Shown piece after piece: positions 1-8,057 of a stretch of 64,000 nt of DNA (position 1 is its first letter; the number at the start of each line of letters is the position of its first letter). A model generated the notes under the pieces. It saw only the letters and a program-made list of their open reading frames with translations. It made no database searches and was not told where the DNA came from. The stretch covers positions 1-64,000 of the IMG/VR virus record IMGVR_UViG_3300027917_000048; one strand, 5' to 3'. Origin of the DNA: a virus. The translations under genes and the position numbers were made by a program.

Positions 1-10
1 CCCCCCCCTA

Positions 11-150
11 TACCCCCTAAATAAATCACCGAAATATTCTTATTGTTTATTTACATCTCTGTATATTATTTAAAATAAAAAACCCACTCCAAGTATCGAG
101 TAGGTTATTTAAATTGAAATTTAGCCTGAATTTTCTTTATTTGGGGGGTA
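11..150. repeat. Inverted repeat flanking the late terminator
   Basis: Positions 11-25 (TACCCCCTAAATAAA) pair with 136-150 (TTTATTTGGGGGGTA) over 15 positions, with one T-G wobble at 18/143. The right arm starts directly after the stop codon of the first gene and the pair encloses the terminator hairpin at 81-106. The first eight bases of the window are a C run. Whether this is a genome end, a structured 3-prime RNA or an assembly edge cannot be told from the sequence. No gene is seen in 1-150. Confidence 0.5.
71..106 (-). terminator. Factor-independent terminator of the leftward late operon
   Basis: Arms 81-89 and 98-106 form a 9-bp stem with an 8-base loop. Read leftward, the stem is followed by a T-rich tract (TTTTATTTTA, 80-71). 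One position (85/102) is a G-U wobble only in the leftward RNA and a C-A mismatch in the rightward RNA, which fixes the strand. It lies about 45 bases past the stop codon of the last leftward gene. Confidence 0.8.
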
Positions 151-360
151 TTATTCTACAAGTATGATAACTTTCTTTTCTTCTTTGTCTATAATAAACA
201 TATCATTTACGCCTATTATATCAAGTACGTATTTATCTATCTTTACTCTTTCTGCATCTTCTAGTGCTTTATATCTGGCGGGGAATTCTAGAAATACTTC
301 GTAGTCTTCATATTTATCATCTATTGCTTTTAGCGTGTTTATAAATTTAATTAGTTTCAT
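151..360 (-). CDS. Small acidic hypothetical protein
   Basis: A 69-residue protein, rich in acidic and lysine residues, with no membrane segment or recognised domain. It is the last gene of the leftward late unit, just before the terminator. The start ATG is preceded by an AGGAG-like site (minus-strand AAAAGGAGAAATAC before ATG), so it is translated in its own right. Position next to the lysis and receptor-binding genes does not assign a role. Function unknown. Confidence 0.65.
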   Translation of the reverse strand: MKLIKFINTLKAIDDKYEDYEVFLEFPARYKALEDAERVKIDKYVLDIIGVNDMFIIDKEEKKVIILVE

Positions 361-373
361 TGTATTTCTCCTT

Positions 374-1063
374 TTATAAATTAATACCTAGTGTAAATTT
401 GGATGATGTAACATTATCTAACATTGGTGGATCATCATCGTGGTGGGTTGGAGTACCACTACTGTTATAGTAGTTTTGACTTATTTCGTCCCAAAAATCA
501 TCTCCTAGTTTTAAGTAAGCTACCAGTCCACCGGGAAATTCACTTGGTCTTTTTCCTTTTGATAATTGTTCAATGTCAGCAGCATCTAAGGCAACATTCC
601 ATACCCCCACTTCTGCTACAGCCCCGTAGCATTTTTGGGTAAGACCTATGGTATTTCCTATGGCAAATCTGTCAGTATTATCTGGAGATTTATTTGAAGT
701 GCTTGGTGTACCTCCTGTTCCATTTATAAAAGCTCTGTGATTAACAGCACTTGTTTCTACTACTGCTAAGTGCGTCCATTCACCAAAATCTACTGTTATT
801 TCTGGAGAGTATGCTACTGTTGTGGTTAAATCACTTACACGAAACTCTACCCGTTCATCTCCGGGTGAGCCAGAAGAGCCTCCAAAAAACCTTAATAACC
901 AGTGTTCTAATCCACTAGAATCTTTATCGCCTAAAGACATTACTTCATTAGTATTTTGCCATTGCAGAAATTTGAACCAGCATGAAAAAGTAAAAGGTGC
1001 TGAAGTTACTGGAGGAGAATCTGTATATACTGCTGAATTAACTGGACGAAAATCATATGCCAT
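374..1063 (-). CDS. LamG/concanavalin-A-like lectin-domain virion protein
   Basis: A 229-residue protein whose middle part follows the laminin-G-3 pattern of a beta-sandwich lectin: a TFSCWFKF strand near residues 24-31, WTHLAVV near 96, then RAFINGT, an IGN turn and the EVGVWNVALDAADIEQL segment. Such modules on phage particles usually bind glycans or capsid surfaces. The last residues (SSKFTLGINL) resemble the C-terminus of the 341-residue protein at 3732-4757 (ATKLLIGVNL), suggesting a shared anchoring or processing tail. Likely a surface adhesin or decoration protein; the exact location on the virion is not known. Confidence 0.7.
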   Translation of the reverse strand: MAYDFRPVNSAVYTDSPPVTSAPFTFSCWFKFLQWQNTNEVMSLGDKDSSGLEHWLLRFFGGSSGSPGDERVEFRVSDLTTTVAYSPEITVDFGEWTHLAVVETSAVNHRAFINGTGGTPSTSNKSPDNTDRFAIGNTIGLTQKCYGAVAEVGVWNVALDAADIEQLSKGKRPSEFPGGLVAYLKLGDDFWDEISQNYYNSSGTPTHHDDDPPMLDNVTSSKFTLGINL

Positions 1064-1548
1064 TATTTACTCTCTACTATCTTTAGTTTTATAGATTCTG
1101 ATAAGTCATCTGGTGTTACCCATATATCATCTGTAGGTACTAAATCTACGCCAATATGTTTAAAGCAACTATCTGTAAAACTACTGCATATATGTGATGT
1201 TACACTTAAAGATTGTGGTTTAGGACCAGCAAATAAATATCTAAGTGCAACATAAATTAGCCGGAAAAAGTTATACATCTTTCCAACATTACCCCATGCA
1301 AAAGATATTAGTTTCATCTTATCTGTCTTACTTAAACTCTCTATTGTTTCAAATACCTGATATTCATCTACTCCTTCTAAGAAACTTTCCCAATCTTTTT
1401 CTACAGTCCCGAAAGCTGCTGTTTCAAACACACGCCATTCTCCTCCCTGCTTATATCTTATAGCTGCGTGTGTCCATTTAATACCCCACCATCTAACAAA
1501 CCTATTAAAAAGGTGATCTCTATAGGTCACTACTACCTGTGTTTTCAT
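1063..1548 (-). CDS. Permuted papain-fold (NlpC/P60-like) hydrolase
   Basis: A protein of 161 residues from the ATG at 1548. The open frame extends 7 codons upstream to a GTG, but the AAGGAGGA site at 1553-1560 sits five bases before the ATG, so the shorter form is chosen. The order histidine first (WTHAAIRY), then GKMYNFF, then cysteine (SHICSSF) matches circularly permuted NlpC/P60 or YiiX-like enzymes, with a likely Cys-His pair. Family members cleave amide bonds in peptidoglycan or lipids. It follows the GH25 lysozyme directly, so a second cell-wall-cutting activity (amidase or endopeptidase) in lysis or entry is the best guess. Confidence 0.6.
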   Translation of the reverse strand: MKTQVVVTYRDHLFNRFVRWWGIKWTHAAIRYKQGGEWRVFETAAFGTVEKDWESFLEGVDEYQVFETIESLSKTDKMKLISFAWGNVGKMYNFFRLIYVALRYLFAGPKPQSLSVTSHICSSFTDSCFKHIGVDLVPTDDIWVTPDDLSESIKLKIVESK

Positions 1549-1559
1549 TACGTCCTCCT

Positions 1560-2594
1560 TTACTGGCACAAAATATTCTTTAGCTGTAATAGCAATGTTT
1601 CTAAGGCAGATAGTCTTGTCTCCAAATTCAGTATCTGTTGTTCTAGAGAGGTTACTCTACTACCCAGCCCTGTGACTTCTTCCCCAAGTTTTGCATGTAT
1701 TTCTTTTGCTTGCAAGTCAAACTGTTGCAAATTGTATACCTCCAACTTTAGAAAGTTTATTTCCTCTTCTAACCTTGCAAGTTCCTCATCACATGAACAA
1801 TCTCCGTTTCCCGGCGGGGTTGTTGGGAATTTAAGTACTTCTTTTAGATATGCTAAATCGCCAAAGAAATAATTATGATCAACATTTCCACTTGCACCAA
1901 CTACTGGTTCTACCCAACTGTGGGCAGGATAAATACCATTCTGCCAGAATAAAGTTTTTTCTTTAGTCCACCCTAAAGGTAAAGTCGGATAAGATACAGA
2001 AGACCAATGTGCAACCCATTGCCAATAGTTAGTAATCCAGCTTACAGAACCTATCAATGAGTTCCAGTAATAAGGGGAAGAATAAACTCCACCTTGAAAC
2101 CCTAAGCCCTCTATTGTCTGTAAAGATGCTAGAAGTCTATTTCTTCTCTGATCTAAAGTAACTCCGTCACTACTTTCTACATCATCCCAAATAATGGGAA
2201 CATATTCTATAGCATCTAGGAATCCTAAACTGCCTAGAGTATTTACACAATGTTTAGCTTGGTCTGCTCCACCATAGTTTCCTCTGAAGAAATGGTATGG
2301 CGTTACTATCAACCCAGCTTCTAAAGCTGTTTTATATTTATATTCAAAAGTTGGGTCTACGAAACCAGTACCCTCTGTAGCTTTTAGAATGACAAAATCA
2401 ATGCCATTTGCTTTTAGAGTTGGAAAATCTATTTTTTCATTTGCGTTCCAATGTGATAAATCCAGACCTCTTAGCGTAACTCCAGAGGGTGCTGTTAATG
2501 TCCTTACAAATCTGCTAAACGAACTAACAGGTATCTCAAATTTATCCGCATTTTCTATTAGGCGGGTATTTGGATTAAAATCCTGATAAACCAT
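1560..2594 (-). CDS. Endolysin, GH25 muramidase with C-terminal coiled coil
   Basis: A 344-residue protein. Residues about 40-250 are a glycoside hydrolase family 25 (Chalaropsis-type lysozyme) domain: GLDLSHW with Asp45, KATEG near 71, and the catalytic DxE as Asp138-Val-Glu140 (WDDVES). Family members hydrolyse the beta-1,4 MurNAc-GlcNAc bond of peptidoglycan. Residues about 270-344 are a heptad-type coiled coil beginning CSCDEE instead of the usual SH3 or LysM wall-binding repeats, and residues 1-38 are an extra N-terminal piece. The coil suggests multimerisation or attachment to the virion, so it could be a lysis enzyme, a virion lysin, or both. No signal peptide is seen. Confidence 0.88.
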   Translation of the reverse strand: MVYQDFNPNTRLIENADKFEIPVSSFSRFVRTLTAPSGVTLRGLDLSHWNANEKIDFPTLKANGIDFVILKATEGTGFVDPTFEYKYKTALEAGLIVTPYHFFRGNYGGADQAKHCVNTLGSLGFLDAIEYVPIIWDDVESSDGVTLDQRRNRLLASLQTIEGLGFQGGVYSSPYYWNSLIGSVSWITNYWQWVAHWSSVSYPTLPLGWTKEKTLFWQNGIYPAHSWVEPVVGASGNVDHNYFFGDLAYLKEVLKFPTTPPGNGDCSCDEELARLEEEINFLKLEVYNLQQFDLQAKEIHAKLGEEVTGLGSRVTSLEQQILNLETRLSALETLLLQLKNILCQ

Positions 2595-2621
2595 TTTATA
2601 TTCCTTCCTTTATTTAATTTT

Positions 2622-2861
2622 CTAATAAACTGCTACAATATCTGTAGCTGTAGTATCTGTAGAATAAACTCTTCTAACCTGAAGAGGATGTACAATTCCA
2701 GCAGCTAAAGCAACGAATGTCACCGTTTCCCCGCTGGCTAAGTCTACTTTAACATCTCCACTAGCACCAACATAAAGTCCTCTACTAACTTTGGCTAAAT
2801 CTGCCGAATCGCTAGGCGTAACTGCTACAGCATAATCTGAAGGATCAATTAAACCACTCAT
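2622..2861 (-). CDS. Head spike base-like protein (RCAP_Rcc01079 type)
   Basis: A 79-residue protein with the pattern ITPSDSADL-like (VTPSDSADLAKVSRGLYVGASGDVKVDL), GETVTFV and HPLQVRRVYSTDTTAT. This pattern is recalled from the small spike base protein of the Rhodobacter capsulatus gene transfer agent and many phage homologues. In the transfer agent that protein anchors head spikes at capsid vertices. Its start ATG overlaps the stop of the preceding 52-residue gene (TAATG), so the two are translationally coupled. Lectin-like and fibre proteins in the same block could be partners. Assignment rests on motif memory only. Confidence 0.65.
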   Translation of the reverse strand: MSGLIDPSDYAVAVTPSDSADLAKVSRGLYVGASGDVKVDLASGETVTFVALAAGIVHPLQVRRVYSTDTTATDIVAVY

Positions 2862-3019
2862 TATTTTTTCTCCTTTTTCTTTCTTAGTATGTATTTACAA
2901 AGAGCAATGGCATCGGATTTACCCTTACCCTTATTCATTTGAGTTTTTACACATCTTTCCATAAAGGCTGTGTTTTCTTTATTATCCCCACCGAGCTTTT
3001 TATCAACACCGTAAGGCAT
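2861..3019 (-). CDS. Small basic phage protein (MPYGVDKKLGGD family)
   Basis: A 52-residue protein, too short for common gene-length limits. It reads MPYGVDKKLGGD at the start, then FMERCVKTQM, SDAIALCKYI and a lysine-rich tail. This layout (LGGDxxENxxFMERCV...SxAIAxCK) recurs in small proteins of many phages near head or tail genes, with no known function. An AAAGGAG site lies seven bases before the ATG, and the stop overlaps the next start as TAATG. Two conserved cysteines are present. Confidence 0.7.
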   Translation of the reverse strand: MPYGVDKKLGGDNKENTAFMERCVKTQMNKGKGKSDAIALCKYILRKKKEKK

Positions 3020-3020
3020 A

Positions 3021-3398
3021 TTATTTCTCCTTTGGGTATTTAGGTTCTAAACCTAAGTCGATAATTTGTTTAGTTAATATTGTAATACCCTCTTTTAATT
3101 CCTCTATTTCTTTTTCTAATTCCTCTATTTTTGTCTCCATGCGAGTTACAAGGACCTTACACTCATCAAATTGATTTTTAACTTCTACCATTAATTCAGT
3201 ATAGAAGTCTTGTAAATTTCCAGCTGCATCTACGTATTTAGAAACTATGTCTGCACTAATATCTTCAGCCTCTCGCATAGCTTTCTTTTTATCTAGTTCC
3301 TCCATCTTTATTTGCCTTCTTATAGCATACGCCCCAGGAATGGCAGCTAAAAATGCAGTTAGTATCGGTAAGTATGTCAAAATTTGTTCCCAAGTCAT
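3021..3398 (-). CDS. Membrane-anchored coiled-coil protein
   Basis: About 125 residues from the ATG at 3398, which overlaps the upstream stop (TAATG). An in-frame ATG seven codons earlier (3419) is possible but lacks a good ribosome site. Residues about 8-27 (YLPILTAFLAAIPGAYAI) form one membrane segment, followed by a charged helix and a strong coiled coil near the C-terminus (METKIEELEKEIEELKEGI). It sits between a multi-span membrane protein and the endolysin, so it may be a holin partner, antiholin or spanin-like factor. No family is recognised. Confidence 0.55.
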   Translation of the reverse strand: MTWEQILTYLPILTAFLAAIPGAYAIRRQIKMEELDKKKAMREAEDISADIVSKYVDAAGNLQDFYTELMVEVKNQFDECKVLVTRMETKIEELEKEIEELKEGITILTKQIIDLGLEPKYPKEK

Positions 3399-3721
3399 TA
3401 TGCACCGTTGCCCCTCCATCCAGAGCGATAGATGTAATATAGATATATGTACATTGTAATTAATCCCAAAAATTTAGAAAGGGATGCCCAATAAGAAAAT
3501 ACTCTTTCTGCTAATGATACTGGAATAAACAGATAATCATACCAATAGCCAAAAAAGAACAAATAAAAAAGGAGTGATTGAAATAACCATATTAATATTG
3601 GTATACCGAAGTAAAGACTATTCATTTTTCTAGATACTATGTGAGAAAAAAATATAGCACCTATAATTAGAAAAAAGTTAATCCATCTTACTGTAATTAT
3701 ATCAAATACTCCGTCAAACAT
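3398..3721 (-). CDS. Holin-like three-span membrane protein
   Basis: A 107-residue hydrophobic protein with membrane segments at about residues 12-30, 38-60 and 82-99 and a short positively charged tail (RSGWRGNGA). Size, topology and position one small gene cluster away from the GH25 lysozyme fit a class I-like holin that permeabilises the membrane at lysis. No sequence family is recognised, and other membrane proteins in the window (58738-59046, 43459-43635, 47183-47383) are rival candidates. Confidence 0.5.
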   Translation of the reverse strand: MFDGVFDIITVRWINFFLIIGAIFFSHIVSRKMNSLYFGIPILIWLFQSLLFYLFFFGYWYDYLFIPVSLAERVFSYWASLSKFLGLITMYIYLYYIYRSGWRGNGA

Positions 3722-3731
3722 TTTATATCTC

Positions 3732-4757
3732 CTATAAATTTACCCCTATTAATAATTTGGTTGCTAAAGGTTTTGATACAGAAGTGGTTACTACATTACT
3801 ATATTGACTGTAATCAGAACCATCATATGCTCTAACTCTATAGCTCCAAGTTCCAGCATCCTGTCCTGAAATATCCTGACTTGTTAAAGCACCGGAATAT
3901 TTCAATGCCCACTCTTCTTCCTCGTATTGTTCCCAAAGCTGGTAACTAGTAGCTCCACCAACAGTACTCCAACTAACTGTATAATCACTTTTACTTAAAG
4001 GATTATCAATAGCATAGAGCGTTGGAGCACCTATTCCACTAAAATCAGCATAATCCCAAAGAATAGTTAATGTAGGTTCTTTTCCATTAGTTAATTTTGA
4101 ATAAGCACGACGATAAGAACCAAAATTACTGCTACTGTCTTGAAAAAGAACAATTAAAGTGTTTCCTCTTTCCCAACCGACTCTATCTACTATTTCCTGC
4201 ACAACCCAACGTATGTCTACACTGTTATATTGATTTTCTGCTACCCAAGCACTTATATCACTCCATAAAGCATAAGCTGTAGTAGTTGGTGCTAAAATTA
4301 AATCTGCGTAGGTTTCTGGTACTTCTGGACTATCTTCATCTAATGCAACTATGTTAGCATTAACTGTAGTAGAGGAATCATTATCTGATGCTGTAAATGT
4401 TATATAAGCTTCTCTAATAATTGCTCCTTGAGGTACTTGTACATTTTCAAAAGCTAGGAGCGTTATTATAGAACCTTTGCTCCCACCAAGATGTCCACCT
4501 GGGTGTACTTTATTGGGATTTTTCTCATCAGTCTCATCACCAGCAAAATAATTAACATTATCTCCAACATCTGGTAATTCTGTATAAAAAGATAATACAA
4601 CTACTTCAGCAACTATTTGGGCGTAACGTTGTTCTACTGTATCAGATTGTGGAGTAACAGCTACTTCAGCAACTATTTGAGCATACCGTTGTTCTACAAT
4701 ACTTGGGGAATACACTACCTCTAATGGTACTTGTGCTACATAACCTGAAATTGTCAC
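3732..4757 (-). CDS. Virion fibre/adhesion protein with fibronectin-III-like C-terminal domain
   Basis: A 341-residue protein. Near the N-terminus a unit of about 15 residues (VEQRYAQIVAEV plus neighbours) occurs twice in tandem, at about residues 21-34 and 41-54, and the two copies are also nearly identical in DNA. Residues about 56-235 form a beta-rich domain (ITLLAFENVQVPQGAIIREAYITF... WVVQEIVDR) resembling DNRLRE-type surface modules. Residues about 240-330 follow a fibronectin-III pattern (YTVSWSTVGGATSYQLWEQY... WSYRVRAYDGSDYSQYS). The C-terminus ATKLLIGVNL resembles that of the LamG protein at 374-1063. Probably a tail-tip or surface adhesin. Confidence 0.6.
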   Translation of the reverse strand: MTISGYVAQVPLEVVYSPSIVEQRYAQIVAEVAVTPQSDTVEQRYAQIVAEVVVLSFYTELPDVGDNVNYFAGDETDEKNPNKVHPGGHLGGSKGSIITLLAFENVQVPQGAIIREAYITFTASDNDSSTTVNANIVALDEDSPEVPETYADLILAPTTTAYALWSDISAWVAENQYNSVDIRWVVQEIVDRVGWERGNTLIVLFQDSSSNFGSYRRAYSKLTNGKEPTLTILWDYADFSGIGAPTLYAIDNPLSKSDYTVSWSTVGGATSYQLWEQYEEEEWALKYSGALTSQDISGQDAGTWSYRVRAYDGSDYSQYSNVVTTSVSKPLATKLLIGVNL

Positions 4758-4758
4758 T

Positions 4759-5811
4759 CTAATCCTCCATCTTCATCCCAAATTCAGCGGAATTTATCTC
4801 ATCGGATGTCCACCCACTGGTTGTTGCTGGACTTACCTCATTTAATACAAACTTATAACCATATGTATCTGTAAGAGTCATTACAGAATTCATTGGGTAA
4901 TTTACACCACCTATTCTTGCAGCTGCTTTGAATGTCCTATCCCCACCAGTACCTCTATTACCATAAAAGGATTGTTGTATTCCATGTATAATGCCAGAAG
5001 GTATTGTTTCAAAAGAGTAGGTATCATATGCACCAGAAACAGTAGTATAAACATAATCAGATGTATTTGGTTCAATTTCGTCTACACAAGCATAATTATC
5101 TCCGGCAGAAGGTGTCCAATCGGTATTACTTCCAACCCCATTAGGCATTAATAATTTTACATTTACATCCCCAAGAAAATCATTATTTATAGTTCCCTCT
5201 GAATTACAAATATAAATATCATCAAATCTAATATCCCCACTATAATATGGACAACCCCATAAACGGTAAAAATCAACATAATCTGTTGTACCGTTTTTAG
5301 TATTTAAACCAGTAACATCTAATATTTTCTTACCATCAATTCTTATTTCTACGCTACCATTAGTATCATGTATATATGCTTTTATTTCTAAATAAAACCA
5401 TTTATATCTAGGAAGAACGCCGTTGGCTGTTTCTGTTAGGTAAGTTCCATTTACTTGACCTCTCACTACTCTTATACCGTGTTGTGGAGCTGCGAATTCA
5501 AACATTAAATAATCAGTTTCTCCCTGTTTACCAAAACCAACCCCATTGCTATAATTATTATAAGCTTGTCCTATTAAGCTAAGATAAACAGCTGCACCAA
5601 AAATGATAGTTGAATCTGTATTAACTAGACATTGAGTTAAATGTCCTCTGTCCCAACCATCGCCTTCCCACATACGAAAGGCGGAACTACCATATCTTCC
5701 AGTAGCATTACCATAGTTCATGCTTTGTTGCCAATAATAACTACAGTACTTATTCAGTAAAGCTGCATCAGAAGTTCTGTCATCAAATGATTCTGCCCAA
5801 AGTAGTGTCAT
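4759..5811 (-). CDS. Lectin-like virion protein, copy B of a tandem pair
   Basis: A 350-residue protein paralogous to its upstream neighbour. Both begin MTLL-(W/F)-x-ESF, contain a concanavalin-A-like sandwich in the first 200 residues (YLEIKAYIHDTNGSVEIRIDGKKIL; RFDDIYICNSEGTINNDFLGDV) and share a second domain (NTDWTPSAGDNYACVDE... DYVYTT.SGAYDTYSF) ending in FGMKMED. The lectin part likely contacts carbohydrate on the host or virion. The gene follows the preceding one after a single base, consistent with tandem duplication inside the late operon. Confidence 0.65.
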   Translation of the reverse strand: MTLLWAESFDDRTSDAALLNKYCSYYWQQSMNYGNATGRYGSSAFRMWEGDGWDRGHLTQCLVNTDSTIIFGAAVYLSLIGQAYNNYSNGVGFGKQGETDYLMFEFAAPQHGIRVVRGQVNGTYLTETANGVLPRYKWFYLEIKAYIHDTNGSVEIRIDGKKILDVTGLNTKNGTTDYVDFYRLWGCPYYSGDIRFDDIYICNSEGTINNDFLGDVNVKLLMPNGVGSNTDWTPSAGDNYACVDEIEPNTSDYVYTTVSGAYDTYSFETIPSGIIHGIQQSFYGNRGTGGDRTFKAAARIGGVNYPMNSVMTLTDTYGYKFVLNEVSPATTSGWTSDEINSAEFGMKMED

Positions 5812-5812
5812 A

Positions 5813-6898
5813 TTATTGCTCCGATTTCATACCAAATTCAGCAGAGTTAACATCAGCAATTGTCCATTGAGAGCTTGTTTCTGGATTCAAACTGGAAACT
5901 TCTTGAACATATGTACCAGAATCTTGCAGATAGTGTAATACATCCCCGTCATAAGTAGTAGATGTTGGTCTGAAAGCAAACCTGCTTTTCTTAAAACCAG
6001 CATTGGTTTTCCAAGTGTATGCAGACATTTGTATACCATGCACAGCACCGGAGACAACAGCTAAATTATCAAAAGAATATGTATCATAAACACCGGATGC
6101 TGTTGATTCAACATAATCTGCTGTATCTACATAAAGATCATTAACACATTCATAGTTACTTCCAGTAGATGGTGTCCAACCAGTATGAGCACCAGCACCA
6201 TTTGGTTTTAGGTTTACTACAGCAACATCGCCTAGAAAATCATTAGCAACTGTTCCACTATCGTCACATACATATATATCATCAAAACGTTGATTTCCAG
6301 CACCAACTGGAATATTATAACCAATTCCACCAATATGAAAAGTATTTGGTAAACTAGTTCCATTACGGGTATCTACATCTGTTAATTCTATTACTGGTTT
6401 TCCATTAATTCTTATTTCTACACTCCCAACAGTGTCATCGAAATGAATTTTACCTTCAATATAAAACCATGTAGATTGTGGGATAACAGCATCACCACTA
6501 CTTCCTATAAGAGTACCATTTGGTGCTCCTCTTCTAACATTAATACTATTTGTGCCTCTAATAAAATTAATACTGATATGGGCTGTACTACTTCCCGTAG
6601 TAAACTTAAATCCCATATTATTAGTACCATCTAAAGATTCATTAGGGTCTAATTCATCGAAATAATAAGCTGAACCAAAAATCAAGGTATCGTATGATGC
6701 ACCTAAATATTTACCAATATTGGCTCTTTCATAACCATTGGTGTTCCAAAAGCGCATAGCACCAGAACCCCTTCTGCCTCCAGTAGTAAGTATTTGTGGC
6801 ATACTAGCACTACTAGTACCCCAATATGTCCATTTAGACCATATTAACGAACTTGCATCATCATCAGTATTAAAGCTTTCTGTAAATAAAAGTGTCAT
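5813..6898 (-). CDS. Lectin-like virion protein, copy A of a tandem pair
   Basis: A 361-residue protein with the same two-domain plan as the next gene: an N-terminal jelly-roll (FYIEGKIHFDDTVGSVEIRINGKPVIEL; RFDDIYVCDDSGTVANDFLGDV) and a C-terminal module (HTGWTPSTGSNYECVNDLYVDTADYVEST) ending FGMKSEQ. Identity with the paralogue is patchy in the first 150 residues and high in the C-terminal half, so the receptor-facing part seems to have diverged. Likely a fibre or decoration subunit near the tail tip. Confidence 0.65.
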   Translation of the reverse strand: MTLLFTESFNTDDDASSLIWSKWTYWGTSSASMPQILTTGGRRGSGAMRFWNTNGYERANIGKYLGASYDTLIFGSAYYFDELDPNESLDGTNNMGFKFTTGSSTAHISINFIRGTNSINVRRGAPNGTLIGSSGDAVIPQSTWFYIEGKIHFDDTVGSVEIRINGKPVIELTDVDTRNGTSLPNTFHIGGIGYNIPVGAGNQRFDDIYVCDDSGTVANDFLGDVAVVNLKPNGAGAHTGWTPSTGSNYECVNDLYVDTADYVESTASGVYDTYSFDNLAVVSGAVHGIQMSAYTWKTNAGFKKSRFAFRPTSTTYDGDVLHYLQDSGTYVQEVSSLNPETSSQWTIADVNSAEFGMKSEQ

Positions 6899-6911
6899 AA
6901 TTTTTCTCCAT

Positions 6912-8057
6912 TTATCCTATAAATCCGTAGGAAGAATTTGCTTGTGTTCCACTACCAGCTCCTCCTCCTGTAGCAACTATATCAGTTATACTTAGACTAA
7001 TCCAAGGATAATGATCTGCTTTATATGTCCAACCGCTTGTAGGAGCAGGTCTTTCTATCCATCTCCAATTAGAGCCTCCCGGTAATAGATTTTTAGTGGC
7101 TTCATTAAACATTATAAACCCAAAAGTATTAACTCCTGTTTCTCCGGGGATAATGGCTGAGGTTACAGGAGATATATACAATCTATAAGTAGTTCCAGTA
7201 CTTAATACAGGATCAGTTGCTGTATCCCAACCAAGATGTATGGTATCAGCATCGTAATGATCAATATAGGCGTTATCTAAAACAGTAATTGATGCTAACT
7301 CCCCATCACTAGAATCTGCTAATGTTATTTTAAAAGGACCGTCTTGAGTAAATGAGTCTGGATAAAAATTGAATACTCCACCAACAGCTGTAGCTTGGAA
7401 TGGTAATTCAAATTCTACTCCCCATTCCTCAGGATAAGATAATTCTCTATACGGTAATCCTATTAAACAAAATCCTTGAACTTCTCCATCACTATAAATA
7501 AGAGATGCTGGTGAATCCCAACTATATTTATTCCAGTATGAAGTTGACCACCAGAATTGTCCCGGATAAGAATTCCAAAAAGTACTTTCTGTGTTTATTT
7601 CAACAAAATTAGTTGATGTTGGTATACTAGAGCCACTTGGAGTTATTATTAAAGCTGCTATCTCTCCCTTTGTTACATTTAACGGAGTTTCTAAATCGAT
7701 CCAATTCCAACCACTAGATAAAGTGTGTGGCTGAAAAGTTTGCCATTGAGAATTACTATACATTGTAGTGTTAACATGTGTGTCTGGATTAAATGCTGGT
7801 TTAGCATCTTCACTTAATCCTGGAGTTCCACTAATAGTAGTAAATCCAATAGCATAATCAGGGTTGCCCTGATATTCAATTATATAAAGCCCTATTCCAC
7901 TAACTGTGCCAGTTTTATTAAATTGAAAACCAAGACCCATTGAATCATCTTCATCGTTTAATACATCACCATATTCTAAAGACGTTTCATTATAAAAATA
8001 AAAATAATTATATGCGCCTCTGCCATGAGGTCCATAGTCTATAGTATTTAATCTCAT
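6912..8057 (-). CDS. Beta-rich tail fibre-associated protein, unknown family
   Basis: A 381-residue protein rich in aromatic, glycine and threonine residues, with no membrane segments. Repeated beta-strand patterns (GLGFQFNKTGTVSGIGLYI; SSGWNWIDLETPLNVTKGEIAALIITPSG; WGVEFELPFQATAVGGVFNFY) look like two carbohydrate-binding-type sandwiches. The start overlaps the upstream fibre gene by 4 bases (ATGA), so they are probably made together. Position in the fibre block argues for a receptor-binding or fibre-tip protein. No family is named with confidence. Confidence 0.5.
   Translation of the reverse strand: MRLNTIDYGPHGRGAYNYFYFYNETSLEYGDVLNDEDDSMGLGFQFNKTGTVSGIGLYIIEYQGNPDYAIGFTTISGTPGLSEDAKPAFNPDTHVNTTMYSNSQWQTFQPHTLSSGWNWIDLETPLNVTKGEIAALIITPSGSSIPTSTNFVEINTESTFWNSYPGQFWWSTSYWNKYSWDSPASLIYSDGEVQGFCLIGLPYRELSYPEEWGVEFELPFQATAVGGVFNFYPDSFTQDGPFKITLADSSDGELASITVLDNAYIDHYDADTIHLGWDTATDPVLSTGTTYRLYISPVTSAIIPGETGVNTFGFIMFNEATKNLLPGGSNWRWIERPAPTSGWTYKADHYPWISLSITDIVATGGGAGSGTQANSSYGFIG

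Noticed and set aside
1468-1872. A 134-codon plus-strand frame opposite the endolysin and amidase genes
   Set aside because: No ribosome site, no domain, opposite to two recognisable genes.
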